Below, one piece after another: positions 1 through 5,731 of a DNA stretch of 6,632 nucleotides. The notes beneath the pieces were generated by a model. That model was not told the origin of the DNA. It made no database searches and was given only the letters and a program-made list of their open reading frames with translations. Source of the DNA: Chitinophagaceae bacterium (GTDB lineage: Bacteria; Bacteroidota; Bacteroidia; Chitinophagales; Chitinophagaceae). Within the stretch, counting starts at the first letter, position 1; each line of letters begins with the position of its first letter. Location of the stretch: positions 1-6,632 of the forward strand of contig JAEUVI010000301.1 of assembly GCA_016787105.1 (NCBI GenBank), given 5' to 3'. Made by a program: the position numbers and the translations under genes.

Positions 1-705
1 AACGTAACAGTAGACGGTTTCAATATGCACTATGCAAAAACCGGTAATGATACATTTCCAACATTACTGTTTGTGCATGGTTCGCCCGGTGGATGGAATG
101 CATTTACGCAATACATGATGGACTCTGCATTGCTTGCACACTATCGTATGATATCAGTTGATCGCCCCGGCTTTGGTGACAGTGAATTTGGTAATGCAAA
201 AAACCTGCAGGAGCAATCTGATTTAATCAGTCCACTGATGCAGCTATGGAAGAATGGTAAGCCCGCATACGTTATTGGCCATTCACTTGGCGGGCCGGTA
301 GCTGTTAAACTCGCGGCCGATAACCCGGATTATTTCTCCGGCGTTATTTTACTCGCAGGCTCTGTAGATCCTGCAGAAGAAAAGCCTGAAAAGTGGCGGC
401 CCCTATTATATAAAACACCGCTGAAGTTTTTAGTGCCAGGTGCATTCCGGCCCAGCAATAAAGAACTTTGGTACTTGAAAAAAGATTTGAAACTGTTGAA
501 GGATGATTTTGCAAAAGTAACTTGCCCCGTATGGATCATTCATGGTGATAAGGATAATATGGTACCAGTGGGAAATGCGGCGTATGCAAAGCAAATGCTT
601 ACGCATTCTTCGCATGTAGAAACAAAAATATTACCCGGCGCCAGTCATTTTATTCCGTGGGATCATTACAAGGATATTAAAGAAGTGCTGATGAAATTAG
701 AATAA
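1..705 (+). CDS. Alpha/beta-hydrolase fold protein, 5'-truncated by the window edge
   Basis: Probable serine hydrolase (esterase, lipase or related) of the alpha/beta-hydrolase superfamily; the substrate is not determinable. Numbering from the Met codon at 25: an HGSPGG oxyanion-hole segment at residues 18-23, a VDRPGFGDS loop at 45-53, the nucleophile elbow GHSLGG at 85-90 with Ser87, a short helical cap around 120-165, a likely catalytic Asp177 in HGDKDNMVP, and the catalytic His208 in GASHF. All three triad positions are present. The frame is open to base 1, and the codons before the Met read NVTVDGFN. This gives VDG-x-x-MHYAKTG, the usual first strand of the family, so the Met at 25 is internal and the real start lies upstream. 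No signal peptide can be judged. It runs opposite to the Sus-type operon and appears functionally unrelated to it. No clear terminator follows the stop. Confidence 0.93.
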   Translation, partial: NVTVDGFNMHYAKTGNDTFPTLLFVHGSPGGWNAFTQYMMDSALLAHYRMISVDRPGFGDSEFGNAKNLQEQSDLISPLMQLWKNGKPAYVIGHSLGGPVAVKLAADNPDYFSGVILLAGSVDPAEEKPEKWRPLLYKTPLKFLVPGAFRPSNKELWYLKKDLKLLKDDFAKVTCPVWIIHGDKDNMVPVGNAAYAKQMLTHSSHVETKILPGASHFIPWDHYKDIKEVLMKLE

Positions 706-821
706 TTCTTTACTAGTGCTTATTTTAATTCAGCTTAAAACGATACTATAAATTGGCTCATCTTTACGGCAGGTCTTCAAAGTAATTTATTAGCAGAAGA
801 TATAATTAACCAGTAATAATT

Positions 822-1037
822 ATGGAGCTATTTAGAGAGTTTTCAAGAATATTTATAATAATAATTTTAGGGCTTGGCGCGTTGATTCAATTGCTTAGAA
901 TAATTGGATTAGTTGTAGATTGGCCTATACTAAAGAAGCTGAATTTAAGCACTCCGCCAACAAAGTTTCAAATGTTTTTATATTATGTATTGGCAGCAGG
1001 AGCATGTATTTATTCGATTTATAGGCATCTTCAATAA
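822..1037 (+). CDS. Small two-helix membrane protein of unknown function (71 aa)
   Basis: I do not recognise this protein. It has two hydrophobic segments, at about residues 9-31 (an Ile/Leu-rich stretch) and 49-66. A loop with a Lys-Lys pair (around residues 38-39) and a PPTK motif lies between them, and the tail is basic (YRHLQ). It therefore looks like a small inner-membrane hairpin protein. The start ATG is preceded by an AT-rich leader with no Shine-Dalgarno motif, as is common in Bacteroidota. Support for a real gene is the coherent two-helix topology and the strong hairpin that begins only 6 bases after the stop codon. It lies 116 bases after the hydrolase gene on the same strand, so it may have its own promoter, although none is convincing. 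It has fewer G+C-rich codons than its neighbours. A chance ORF cannot be excluded. Confidence 0.6.
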   Translation: MELFREFSRIFIIIILGLGALIQLLRIIGLVVDWPILKKLNLSTPPTKFQMFLYYVLAAGACIYSIYRHLQ

Positions 1038-1042
1038 TTACA

Positions 1043-1075
1043 AGAGGCCGTTAGTTCTTTCAACTAACGACCTCT
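1043..1075. terminator. Bidirectional hairpin terminator between convergent genes
   Basis: The arms AGAGG-C-CGTTAGTT and AACTAACG-A-CCTCT (1043-1056 and 1062-1075) pair over 13 of 14 positions around a CTTTC loop, with one C-A mismatch. The hairpin lies between the stop of the plus-strand small membrane protein gene (1037) and the stop of the minus-strand collagen-like gene (1102). It is followed by a T-rich stretch on the plus side (GATTTATATTTT) and a weaker one (TGTAATT) on the minus side. The position between two converging genes and the stem strength support a shared terminator. The T-tracts are broken, so efficiency is uncertain. Confidence 0.82.
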
Positions 1076-1101
1076 GATTTATATTTTGTTCGAACAATTA
1101 A

Positions 1102-1650
1102 TCAATCTGTCAATCCCAGGTATTTTTGCACTTCTGCATAATTATTCCAATTTATACTCTTCGCCGAGCGGGCTGTTGTTCCACCAGGAATGAGGACATA
1201 TCTGATAGGAATTCCGTCAACATTAAGGTTAGAAGTAATCTCAATAGTATTTAGAAAGAAGGTGACATCTATAAAGCCTCCATCTGCCGAATTATATGGA
1301 AGTGGCCAAACCCAAGGATCGGTAGTAGTACCCAAATTCGCGTACACCTTAATTTCTCCTTTATTGAGCATATCCAGATCAAGCTTTGGTGCCGCAATTT
1401 GTGTTATAATTGTGTCAGAACCTGCGCTCAATAAATAATAAGTCGAATCTATCCACGGTGAATAAATCACATTCGCAGTACCAGCAGGGCCAGCTGCACC
1501 GGTTGCTCCTGTAGGACCAGCAGGGCCAGCGGGGCCGGCAGGACCAGCGGGGCCGGTTGCGCCATCTTTAGCACAGGAGAACAAGAACATCGCCAATGCC
1601 ACACATAAGCTGTATGGTAAAAGAAGTTTTACTTTTTTCATAAATTTCAT
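1102..1650 (-). CDS. Collagen-like repeat lipoprotein (182 aa)
   Basis: Probable envelope lipoprotein of unknown function. A signal peptide (KK followed by a hydrophobic core) ends in the lipobox LFSC with Cys26. Immediately afterwards come ten Gly-X-Y triplets at residues 30-59 (GAT, four GPA, GPT, GAT, GAA, GPA, GTA), a short collagen-like tract. Residues 60-182 form a beta-rich globular domain beginning NVIYSPW. Short collagen stalks between a lipid anchor and a C-terminal domain recur in Bacteroidota proteins; trimerisation is therefore plausible but inferred. A second Met at residue 4 (start at 1641) would give an equally good signal peptide, so the start is uncertain by three codons. 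The gene is 98 bases downstream of the DUF4302 gene on the same strand and could be the last gene of that operon or independent. The stop is followed by the shared terminator at 1043-1075. Confidence 0.85.
   Translation of the reverse strand: MKFMKKVKLLLPYSLCVALAMFLFSCAKDGATGPAGPAGPAGPAGPTGATGAAGPAGTANVIYSPWIDSTYYLLSAGSDTIITQIAAPKLDLDMLNKGEIKVYANLGTTTDPWVWPLPYNSADGGFIDVTFFLNTIEITSNLNVDGIPIRYVLIPGGTTARSAKSINWNNYAEVQKYLGLTD
1474..1563 (-). repeat. In-frame Gly-X-Y coding repeat (9-bp units, GC-rich)
   Basis: This is the DNA behind the ten collagen-like triplets of the lipoprotein gene. Its core consists of near-identical GGN-CCN-GCN codon units, with GGCCCCGCT and GGTCCTGCC-type variants alternating. 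The stretch is far richer in G and C than the surrounding sequence. Any gain or loss of whole 9-bp units keeps the frame, so the tract could vary in length by slippage without inactivating the gene. Confidence 0.85.
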
Positions 1651-1748
1651 TTTTGTCGGTTTGATTAAAATAGATGTATTGCTTTTTTCTAAGTTACCAA
1701 TTTCTCTTCTCCAACTGCCGGTCAGCCAAATTGATTGAAGAATATTTT

Positions 1749-3050
1749 TTAAAACTGCCAGCTTACCCAGGCCTTTGCATCGCTGGCACTTACCATATCA
1801 TAGGTAGTAGCGCTGGTTTGTATAAAATAATATCCCTGCGGTATTAATAATTGAGCCCTTGTTAATGCTGCCGGTCCGCTATTAGGATGTGGCCCGTAAT
1901 TTCCCAATAAAGTAAATATCGCACGACCATCGCCAGTAAACGTTGGTGTATCCGGTGCTGCTCCATATAATAACTCAAGGCCATTGCCAGCCGCATTGAG
2001 GAATACAGGAGCCAGCAAATCATTTCCAGGATCATACTCCGGCCAGTAGATGAGGTAATAATATTTGCCCATTGTCTTTAACCCGAATGCATCTTCCACA
2101 CCATTTATTGTAAAGCCGTTAACAGATATCCAATACAATCCGCCGTTATCAATAGCATATTGCCACCATCTTGATGGCGCTGTTAAATCTATTTTCAATG
2201 GCTGTGTAGCTCCGGCTATTGTAGCAGCATTGCCATTCACTTTCACCTTCAGCAATAAGTTATTGGTATCCCAGCCATCTACTTCCAGGCTGTTTACTGT
2301 TGTTGATCCATTTACAAAAGGAGTAGTAAATGCAATACCTGTAGAATTGTAATTGTATTCTGTACTGAATGTTTGCAGGTTGCCGCTGCCATTTACCCAT
2401 GTAAAAGTGATAATTCTTGCAATCAGGTTTACCCTCACTTCATACGTTACCCCGGCAATTGTAATGCGCCTGAAATAGTTGGGTATTTTATTAACGTTTT
2501 CAAATGCCAGCACCTTTGCCCACTGACCATTCTGCCATGCATCCAGGTCAGCCTGTGTAGCTTTTACCAGGGTAAGTTTTGTACCGTTGAACCTGCCCGT
2601 TAGTTTGATACTGTCTGTAGCAAGAGAATCAAGTGAAAATTCAAAATCAGATGAAAGACCTTGTCCATAAGTTCCGCCATTTACACCCGCATCAGGATCT
2701 GCAAGCATGTGCAGGTAAGAGTAAGTATCGAAAATCAATGAAGGTGTTTGCAATGCTTTTAAGCGGTAGCTGCTTTCCCGCGCTGTGGTCGCTGTTTCCA
2801 AGTCTATATCTGCAAACATGAATACCCGGTTCGATTCGTTGAAGCGGAAATGAAAATGATACACACCGCCATTACCGGTACGGATGGTAGCATTCCATCC
2901 GGCAGGCGATCCTGATAATGCAGATTGATATTTTGCTAATGCATCGTTCAATCGCACATCCGGCGACTGATCAAACACGGTATCATTATTCTTTTGACAA
3001 GAAGAAAAAAGAGTACCCACGAAAAGAATGTATAAAAAAATTTTCTTCAT
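1749..3050 (-). CDS. DUF4302 domain-containing lipoprotein (433 aa)
   Basis: Surface or periplasmic lipoprotein of the DUF4302 family; its biochemical role is unknown. The signal peptide ends at the lipobox FSSC with Cys18. Family-like features seen by eye include RLNDALAKYQSAL at 33-45 followed by SPAGWNA, an aromatic-alternating strand YHFHFRF at 64-70, the segment from ESSYRLK (92-98) through IFDTYSYLHMLADPD (106-120), and GLSSDFEF at 131-138. The remainder is beta-rich with many Asn-Gly and aromatic residues, ending AWVSWQF. Recognition is from remembered family consensus, not a search. The start ATG has a purine-rich AAAAAAAGG a few bases upstream, a better ribosome site than its neighbours have. 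It lies downstream of the metallohydrolase lipoprotein, the usual context of this family, but is separated by 249 bases with hairpins. It is likely an accessory substrate-binding or cell-surface component of the SusCD-type importer (inference). Confidence 0.87.
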   Translation of the reverse strand: MKKIFLYILFVGTLFSSCQKNNDTVFDQSPDVRLNDALAKYQSALSGSPAGWNATIRTGNGGVYHFHFRFNESNRVFMFADIDLETATTARESSYRLKALQTPSLIFDTYSYLHMLADPDAGVNGGTYGQGLSSDFEFSLDSLATDSIKLTGRFNGTKLTLVKATQADLDAWQNGQWAKVLAFENVNKIPNYFRRITIAGVTYEVRVNLIARIITFTWVNGSGNLQTFSTEYNYNSTGIAFTTPFVNGSTTVNSLEVDGWDTNNLLLKVKVNGNAATIAGATQPLKIDLTAPSRWWQYAIDNGGLYWISVNGFTINGVEDAFGLKTMGKYYYLIYWPEYDPGNDLLAPVFLNAAGNGLELLYGAAPDTPTFTGDGRAIFTLLGNYGPHPNSGPAALTRAQLLIPQGYYFIQTSATTYDMVSASDAKAWVSWQF

Positions 3051-3135
3051 ATACCTTTTTTTAGCTGCACATGTACATTAATTACAACGTGTTCCTTATG
3101 AAACATTCATCTTGATTTATAAACTATTTTATTAT

Positions 3136-3163
3136 TTACTTTTTTGCTTCGCCAAAAAAGTAA
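3136..3163. repeat. Perfect 10-bp hairpin A in the metallohydrolase-DUF4302 gap
   Basis: TTACTTTTTT (3136-3145) and AAAAAAGTAA (3154-3163) are perfect inverted repeats around the loop GCTTCGCC. The loop bases TCGCC (3149-3153) are complementary to GGCGA at 3171-3175 just outside the hairpin, which would allow an H-type pseudoknot or an alternative pairing. On the minus strand, the direction of the surrounding genes, the T-runs follow hairpin B. The element resembles dispersed intergenic repeats I believe occur in Bacteroidota genomes, but I could not verify this. Function unknown. Confidence 0.8.
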
Positions 3164-3175
3164 CAAAAAAGGCGA

Positions 3176-3204
3176 CCCGAAAACGAAAACAGTCCGTTTT
3201 CGGG
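3176..3204. terminator. Hairpin B: 10-bp stem followed by T-runs on the minus strand; possible terminator or attenuator
   Basis: CCCGAAAACG (3176-3185) and CGTTTTCGGG (3195-3204) are perfectly complementary with a 9-base loop. Reading with the genes on the minus strand, the stem is followed by TCGCC and then two six-T runs (CTTTTTTGTTACTTTTTT), an arrangement like an intrinsic terminator with a 5-base spacer. It lies about 95 bases after the metallohydrolase stop and about 125 bases before the DUF4302 start. It could end the SusC-SusD-metallohydrolase transcript, reduce read-through into the DUF4302 gene, or protect an mRNA 3' end. The spacer makes a strong terminator call uncertain. No convincing promoter (Bacteroidota TTTG/TAnnTTTG type) was found between it and DUF4302. 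Confidence 0.55.
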
Positions 3205-3207
3205 ATT

Positions 3208-3272
3208 GTTCCCTGATTAAGCTTTTGTACTACTGTAACTTCAACAACAGTTCCCTGATAATTGTGCAAAAG
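3208..3272. repeat. Direct repeat GTTCCCTGAT with a flanking inverted repeat
   Basis: GTTCCCTGAT occurs at 3208-3217 and again at 3250-3259, 42 bases apart. Overlapping this, CTTTTGTAC (3222-3230) is complementary to GTGCAAAAG (3264-3272) at eight of nine positions, with ACTGT (3232-3236) and ACAGT (3247-3251) nested inside. Together with hairpins A and B this makes the gap a densely structured non-coding stretch. It may be part of the same repetitive element or a transcript 3' structure. No coding potential is seen. Confidence 0.6.
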
Positions 3273-3299
3273 ACTATTTAACACTAAGCTTCATTTATA

Positions 3300-4205
3300 C
3301 TAATAAATTTCATTCACTATTGCAGTACGCACCCTTGTTTGCAAACTATAAAAATCAATACCCCATGAATCCCTGAAATAAGAAACAACCAATGTTTCTT
3401 TCTGTCGTAGTTTGGCTTTTGCCTCCGCCGCAGTAGTGCCACGTACACTTGTACCGGTGATGCCGTTTACAATATTATCAAAGCCGCTTTTGCCTTCTAT
3501 CAGCATCATGGAAACCATTTCAGCAAAATCTTCGCCTGGTTGTGACAAGGCATAAGCTGTTACAAAACCGTCATTTCTTGCTGTTGCATCACTATTATTT
3601 ATCCAGTCGCTGGTATAAAACCCCGCAGTCACTTTATCAAACTCTATCTGCCTGCGTATAGTCTGATCGAGTATATGTGTGAACTCGTGATGTATCACAT
3701 GCGCCATTTCTTTTAACACAGAAGAATCTTTAAGCTGGTATCCCGGCATGCCCTTGTTCAGAAAATCATTCAGTAAGTATAGCACTACTTTTCTTCCTCC
3801 TTCGGCTGTGCCCAATGTAATGCTTCCATCCAGGTTCCAGCTGGCACTGCCCGCGAGTACAAAGAATTTGGGTGAATATTTTTTAAAGAACAACTCCCCT
3901 GCCTGTGCGATATATGGATCAATCCACATCTTCTTTACCGTTCTCATCACAGGTATAATTTTTTCTTCTTTGGGTGGTACAATTGTTTTATTTACTTCCA
4001 GTTCAAATTGATCCCACTTGTATTTTGTAGCAATATTAAATGGCACTGTCAGTGTATCATACAACCATTGATCAATAGGGCCTTTTACCCATGTATCGCC
4101 ACCAAGGCCGGGTATATCATCCACTTTCAATGGATCTTCTTTCCTGCAGGAAAGAATAATGAGTAACGGAAGTGTGATAAATAATGCTGCTTTTCTTATT
4201 CGCAT
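3300..4205 (-). CDS. Substrate import-associated zinc metallohydrolase lipoprotein (301 aa)
   Basis: Predicted zinc-dependent peptidase or hydrolase anchored in the outer membrane, of the HExxH lipoprotein family that accompanies SusC/SusD pairs (putative zinc-binding metallopeptidase family). The signal peptide ends at lipobox ILSC with Cys20. Lys22-Glu23-Asp24 follow at +3 to +5, matching the lipoprotein export signal described for surface lipoproteins in Bacteroidota. The zinc motif HEFTH is at 173-177 (ligands His173 and His177, general base Glu174). The third ligand is probably Glu225 in GEDFAE, with Tyr218 seven residues earlier as a candidate transition-state stabiliser. Tyr218 and Glu225 have the spacing of the anthrax lethal factor active site. 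The gene starts 19 bases after the SusD stop behind an A-rich AAAGAAAAG leader, so it is surely cotranscribed. It presumably cuts the captured substrate before import, or acts on the transporter; the substrate is unknown. Confidence 0.9.
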   Translation of the reverse strand: MRIRKAALFITLPLLIILSCRKEDPLKVDDIPGLGGDTWVKGPIDQWLYDTLTVPFNIATKYKWDQFELEVNKTIVPPKEEKIIPVMRTVKKMWIDPYIAQAGELFFKKYSPKFFVLAGSASWNLDGSITLGTAEGGRKVVLYLLNDFLNKGMPGYQLKDSSVLKEMAHVIHHEFTHILDQTIRRQIEFDKVTAGFYTSDWINNSDATARNDGFVTAYALSQPGEDFAEMVSMMLIEGKSGFDNIVNGITGTSVRGTTAAEAKAKLRQKETLVVSYFRDSWGIDFYSLQTRVRTAIVNEIY

Positions 4206-4224
4206 AATCTTTTCTTTATAAAAT

Positions 4225-5709
4225 TTATCTCGGGTTCTGTTCTACTCCTGATTGTTTTGCTGTCGCCGGTATTTGAAATAAGCGGCGTGGATCATCTGGA
4301 CCCAGCACATAAGTTTCACCACCCTGCGTAGTATGGGTAACTGTCAGTTTATATCGCAAAATATCAAACCAGCGAAGCCCTTCATGCACAAATTCTGTAC
4401 GCTTGTAAGCCAGTATCGTGTTTATCAAACCTGTTTGTATATCGGAAGTACCCCAATAAGAATTAATTTTTGCCTCGGTTAAAATATTCGCTGCTGAATA
4501 TCCCTGTAGCCTTGTGCTGAGATAGGTATTCAATAATGCGATTGCATTGGCAGGCTGACCGGAATATGCATATGCTTCTGCAAGGTTGAATAATACTTCT
4601 TCCACAGTGAACAAAGGCACCATCACGTAGCCATCACCAATTTCCGCATTCACAGAAACCAGCACGAAGTATTCATCAATCTTTGGCACTACGAAGTGAT
4701 TATCTACATAATATCCTGTAGGAAATGCCCATTGGCCATTTGCAACAGGAGCCGTGCGAAGCAATGTATCTCTCTTCGCAGGTGTCATTGCATAGCGGGC
4801 ACCAATATTGGTACGAAACCAATAGGATCTTGTTTCTGCCAATAACAAGTTCGCATTTTCTGTTGCTTTTGCATAACGCGGCGCAATATCATTTAATCCC
4901 ATAGCTGCGTACTCTGTATTCCATGGTCGTAGGTTAGGTAAAAAATTATTGCCCGGTACCGCCTGCGCTGCATATTGAATTACTTTGGCATAATCTCTTT
5001 TGTACAAATAAAAACGTGCGGCAAATGCATTCGCTGCTGCACGGTTGAAATGATATTTAGGAACGGAATAGGATTTGTCATCTATATAACCGATTCCATC
5101 CAGCAAATCTTTTTCTATCATATCATATACAGCAGCAACTGTACCACGTGTATATTGCTTGATAAAATTTTTCTCAGGCTCTGTTACATAAGGAATACCT
5201 ATATCTGATGCTGCAGTAGCCGGATCATAGAATTTTGAATAAATATTTACCAGCATAAAATGCGCATAGGCCCTTGCTACCAATGCTTCACCACGTTGGG
5301 CGAGATAATCATTCTGGTTAGTGGCTTTGCTGATAGTCTCCAATGCCTGGTTGCAGGCTGCTATTGCTTTATAGCAAGCAAACCAGTAAAACTCCGGTGT
5401 ATCTTCATTAATAGATCGTGTATCGCGGAAAAAAAAGGCATCCGCATTGGAAGTATTCAGATCGGCAGAGCCTGCATCACCAAAACCGATATCGCCTACA
5501 TTATCTGAAGATGTTTCAATAAACGGTACATAATTCGCCTGTGGGTATGCAGTGCCAAGCAACTGCGAAACTTTCACCGGTGTTTCCAGCGTTGCGCGGT
5601 TGTCCGGATCCTTCGAAAGATATTTATCACAGGATGTAAATAAAACTGAACCTGCAACGGCCAATAGTGTATTTCGTAAAAACCTCTTTTTCATTTGTTC
5701 CCGTTTCAT
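4225..5709 (-). CDS. RagB/SusD family nutrient-uptake lipoprotein (494 aa)
   Basis: Outer-membrane surface lipoprotein that binds substrate and caps the SusC channel. The signal peptide ends at lipobox FTSC with Cys27, followed by DKYLSKDPD. The N-terminal helical region (about 108-165) and a TPR-like helix pair (about 370-390, LFNLAEAYAYSGQPANAIALL within it) are typical. The signature around 436-452, KRTEFVHEGLRWFDILR, and the terminal motif RRLFQIPATAKQSGVEQNPR with the usual QNP ending confirm a complete SusD-type protein. The length is normal. A Met at residue 6 (start at 5694) gives a more standard signal peptide, MKKRFLRN, and may be the real start; the two candidates differ by five codons. 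The gene begins 22 bases after the SusC stop and is followed 19 bases later by the metallohydrolase gene. Specificity is not evident. Confidence 0.96.
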   Translation of the reverse strand: MKREQMKKRFLRNTLLAVAGSVLFTSCDKYLSKDPDNRATLETPVKVSQLLGTAYPQANYVPFIETSSDNVGDIGFGDAGSADLNTSNADAFFFRDTRSINEDTPEFYWFACYKAIAACNQALETISKATNQNDYLAQRGEALVARAYAHFMLVNIYSKFYDPATAASDIGIPYVTEPEKNFIKQYTRGTVAAVYDMIEKDLLDGIGYIDDKSYSVPKYHFNRAAANAFAARFYLYKRDYAKVIQYAAQAVPGNNFLPNLRPWNTEYAAMGLNDIAPRYAKATENANLLLAETRSYWFRTNIGARYAMTPAKRDTLLRTAPVANGQWAFPTGYYVDNHFVVPKIDEYFVLVSVNAEIGDGYVMVPLFTVEEVLFNLAEAYAYSGQPANAIALLNTYLSTRLQGYSAANILTEAKINSYWGTSDIQTGLINTILAYKRTEFVHEGLRWFDILRYKLTVTHTTQGGETYVLGPDDPRRLFQIPATAKQSGVEQNPR

Positions 5710-5731
5710 CAGTTATAAAAAAGTTCTTTAT

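Noticed and set aside
25..27. ATG at 25 as the hydrolase start
   Set aside because: The frame stays open to base 1 and the preceding codons encode the typical VDG first strand of the family, so the start is upstream of the window.
330..615. Minus-strand ORFs opposite the hydrolase gene
   Set aside because: They overlap the catalytic core of the alpha/beta-hydrolase in antisense and have no support of their own.
699..709. AGAAT-A-ATTCT palindrome at the hydrolase stop, considered as a terminator
   Set aside because: A one-base loop cannot form a hairpin, and the 5-bp AT-rich stem is too weak.
1474..1563. Regularly spaced short repeats that might suggest a CRISPR array or minisatellite
   Set aside because: The units are contiguous 9-bp Gly-X-Y codons within an open reading frame, without spacers.
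2065..2821. Plus-strand ORFs of 62-95 codons opposite the DUF4302 gene
   Set aside because: They lie wholly within a well-supported minus-strand gene, have unnatural Cys/Pro-rich composition, and show no independent motif; they are antisense shadows.
3072..3086. TGTA-N7-TACA dyad upstream of DUF4302, considered as an operator
   Set aside because: Four-base arms in AT-rich DNA are expected by chance, and no promoter could be placed next to it.
3748..4011. Plus-strand ORF opposite the metallohydrolase gene
   Set aside because: It is fully antisense to the coding region of a convincing enzyme and has no recognisable domain or leader.
4975..5508. Plus-strand Cys/Ile-rich ORFs opposite the SusD gene
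   Set aside because: Their composition is that expected from reversed coding sequence, and the minus-strand SusD reading is unambiguous.
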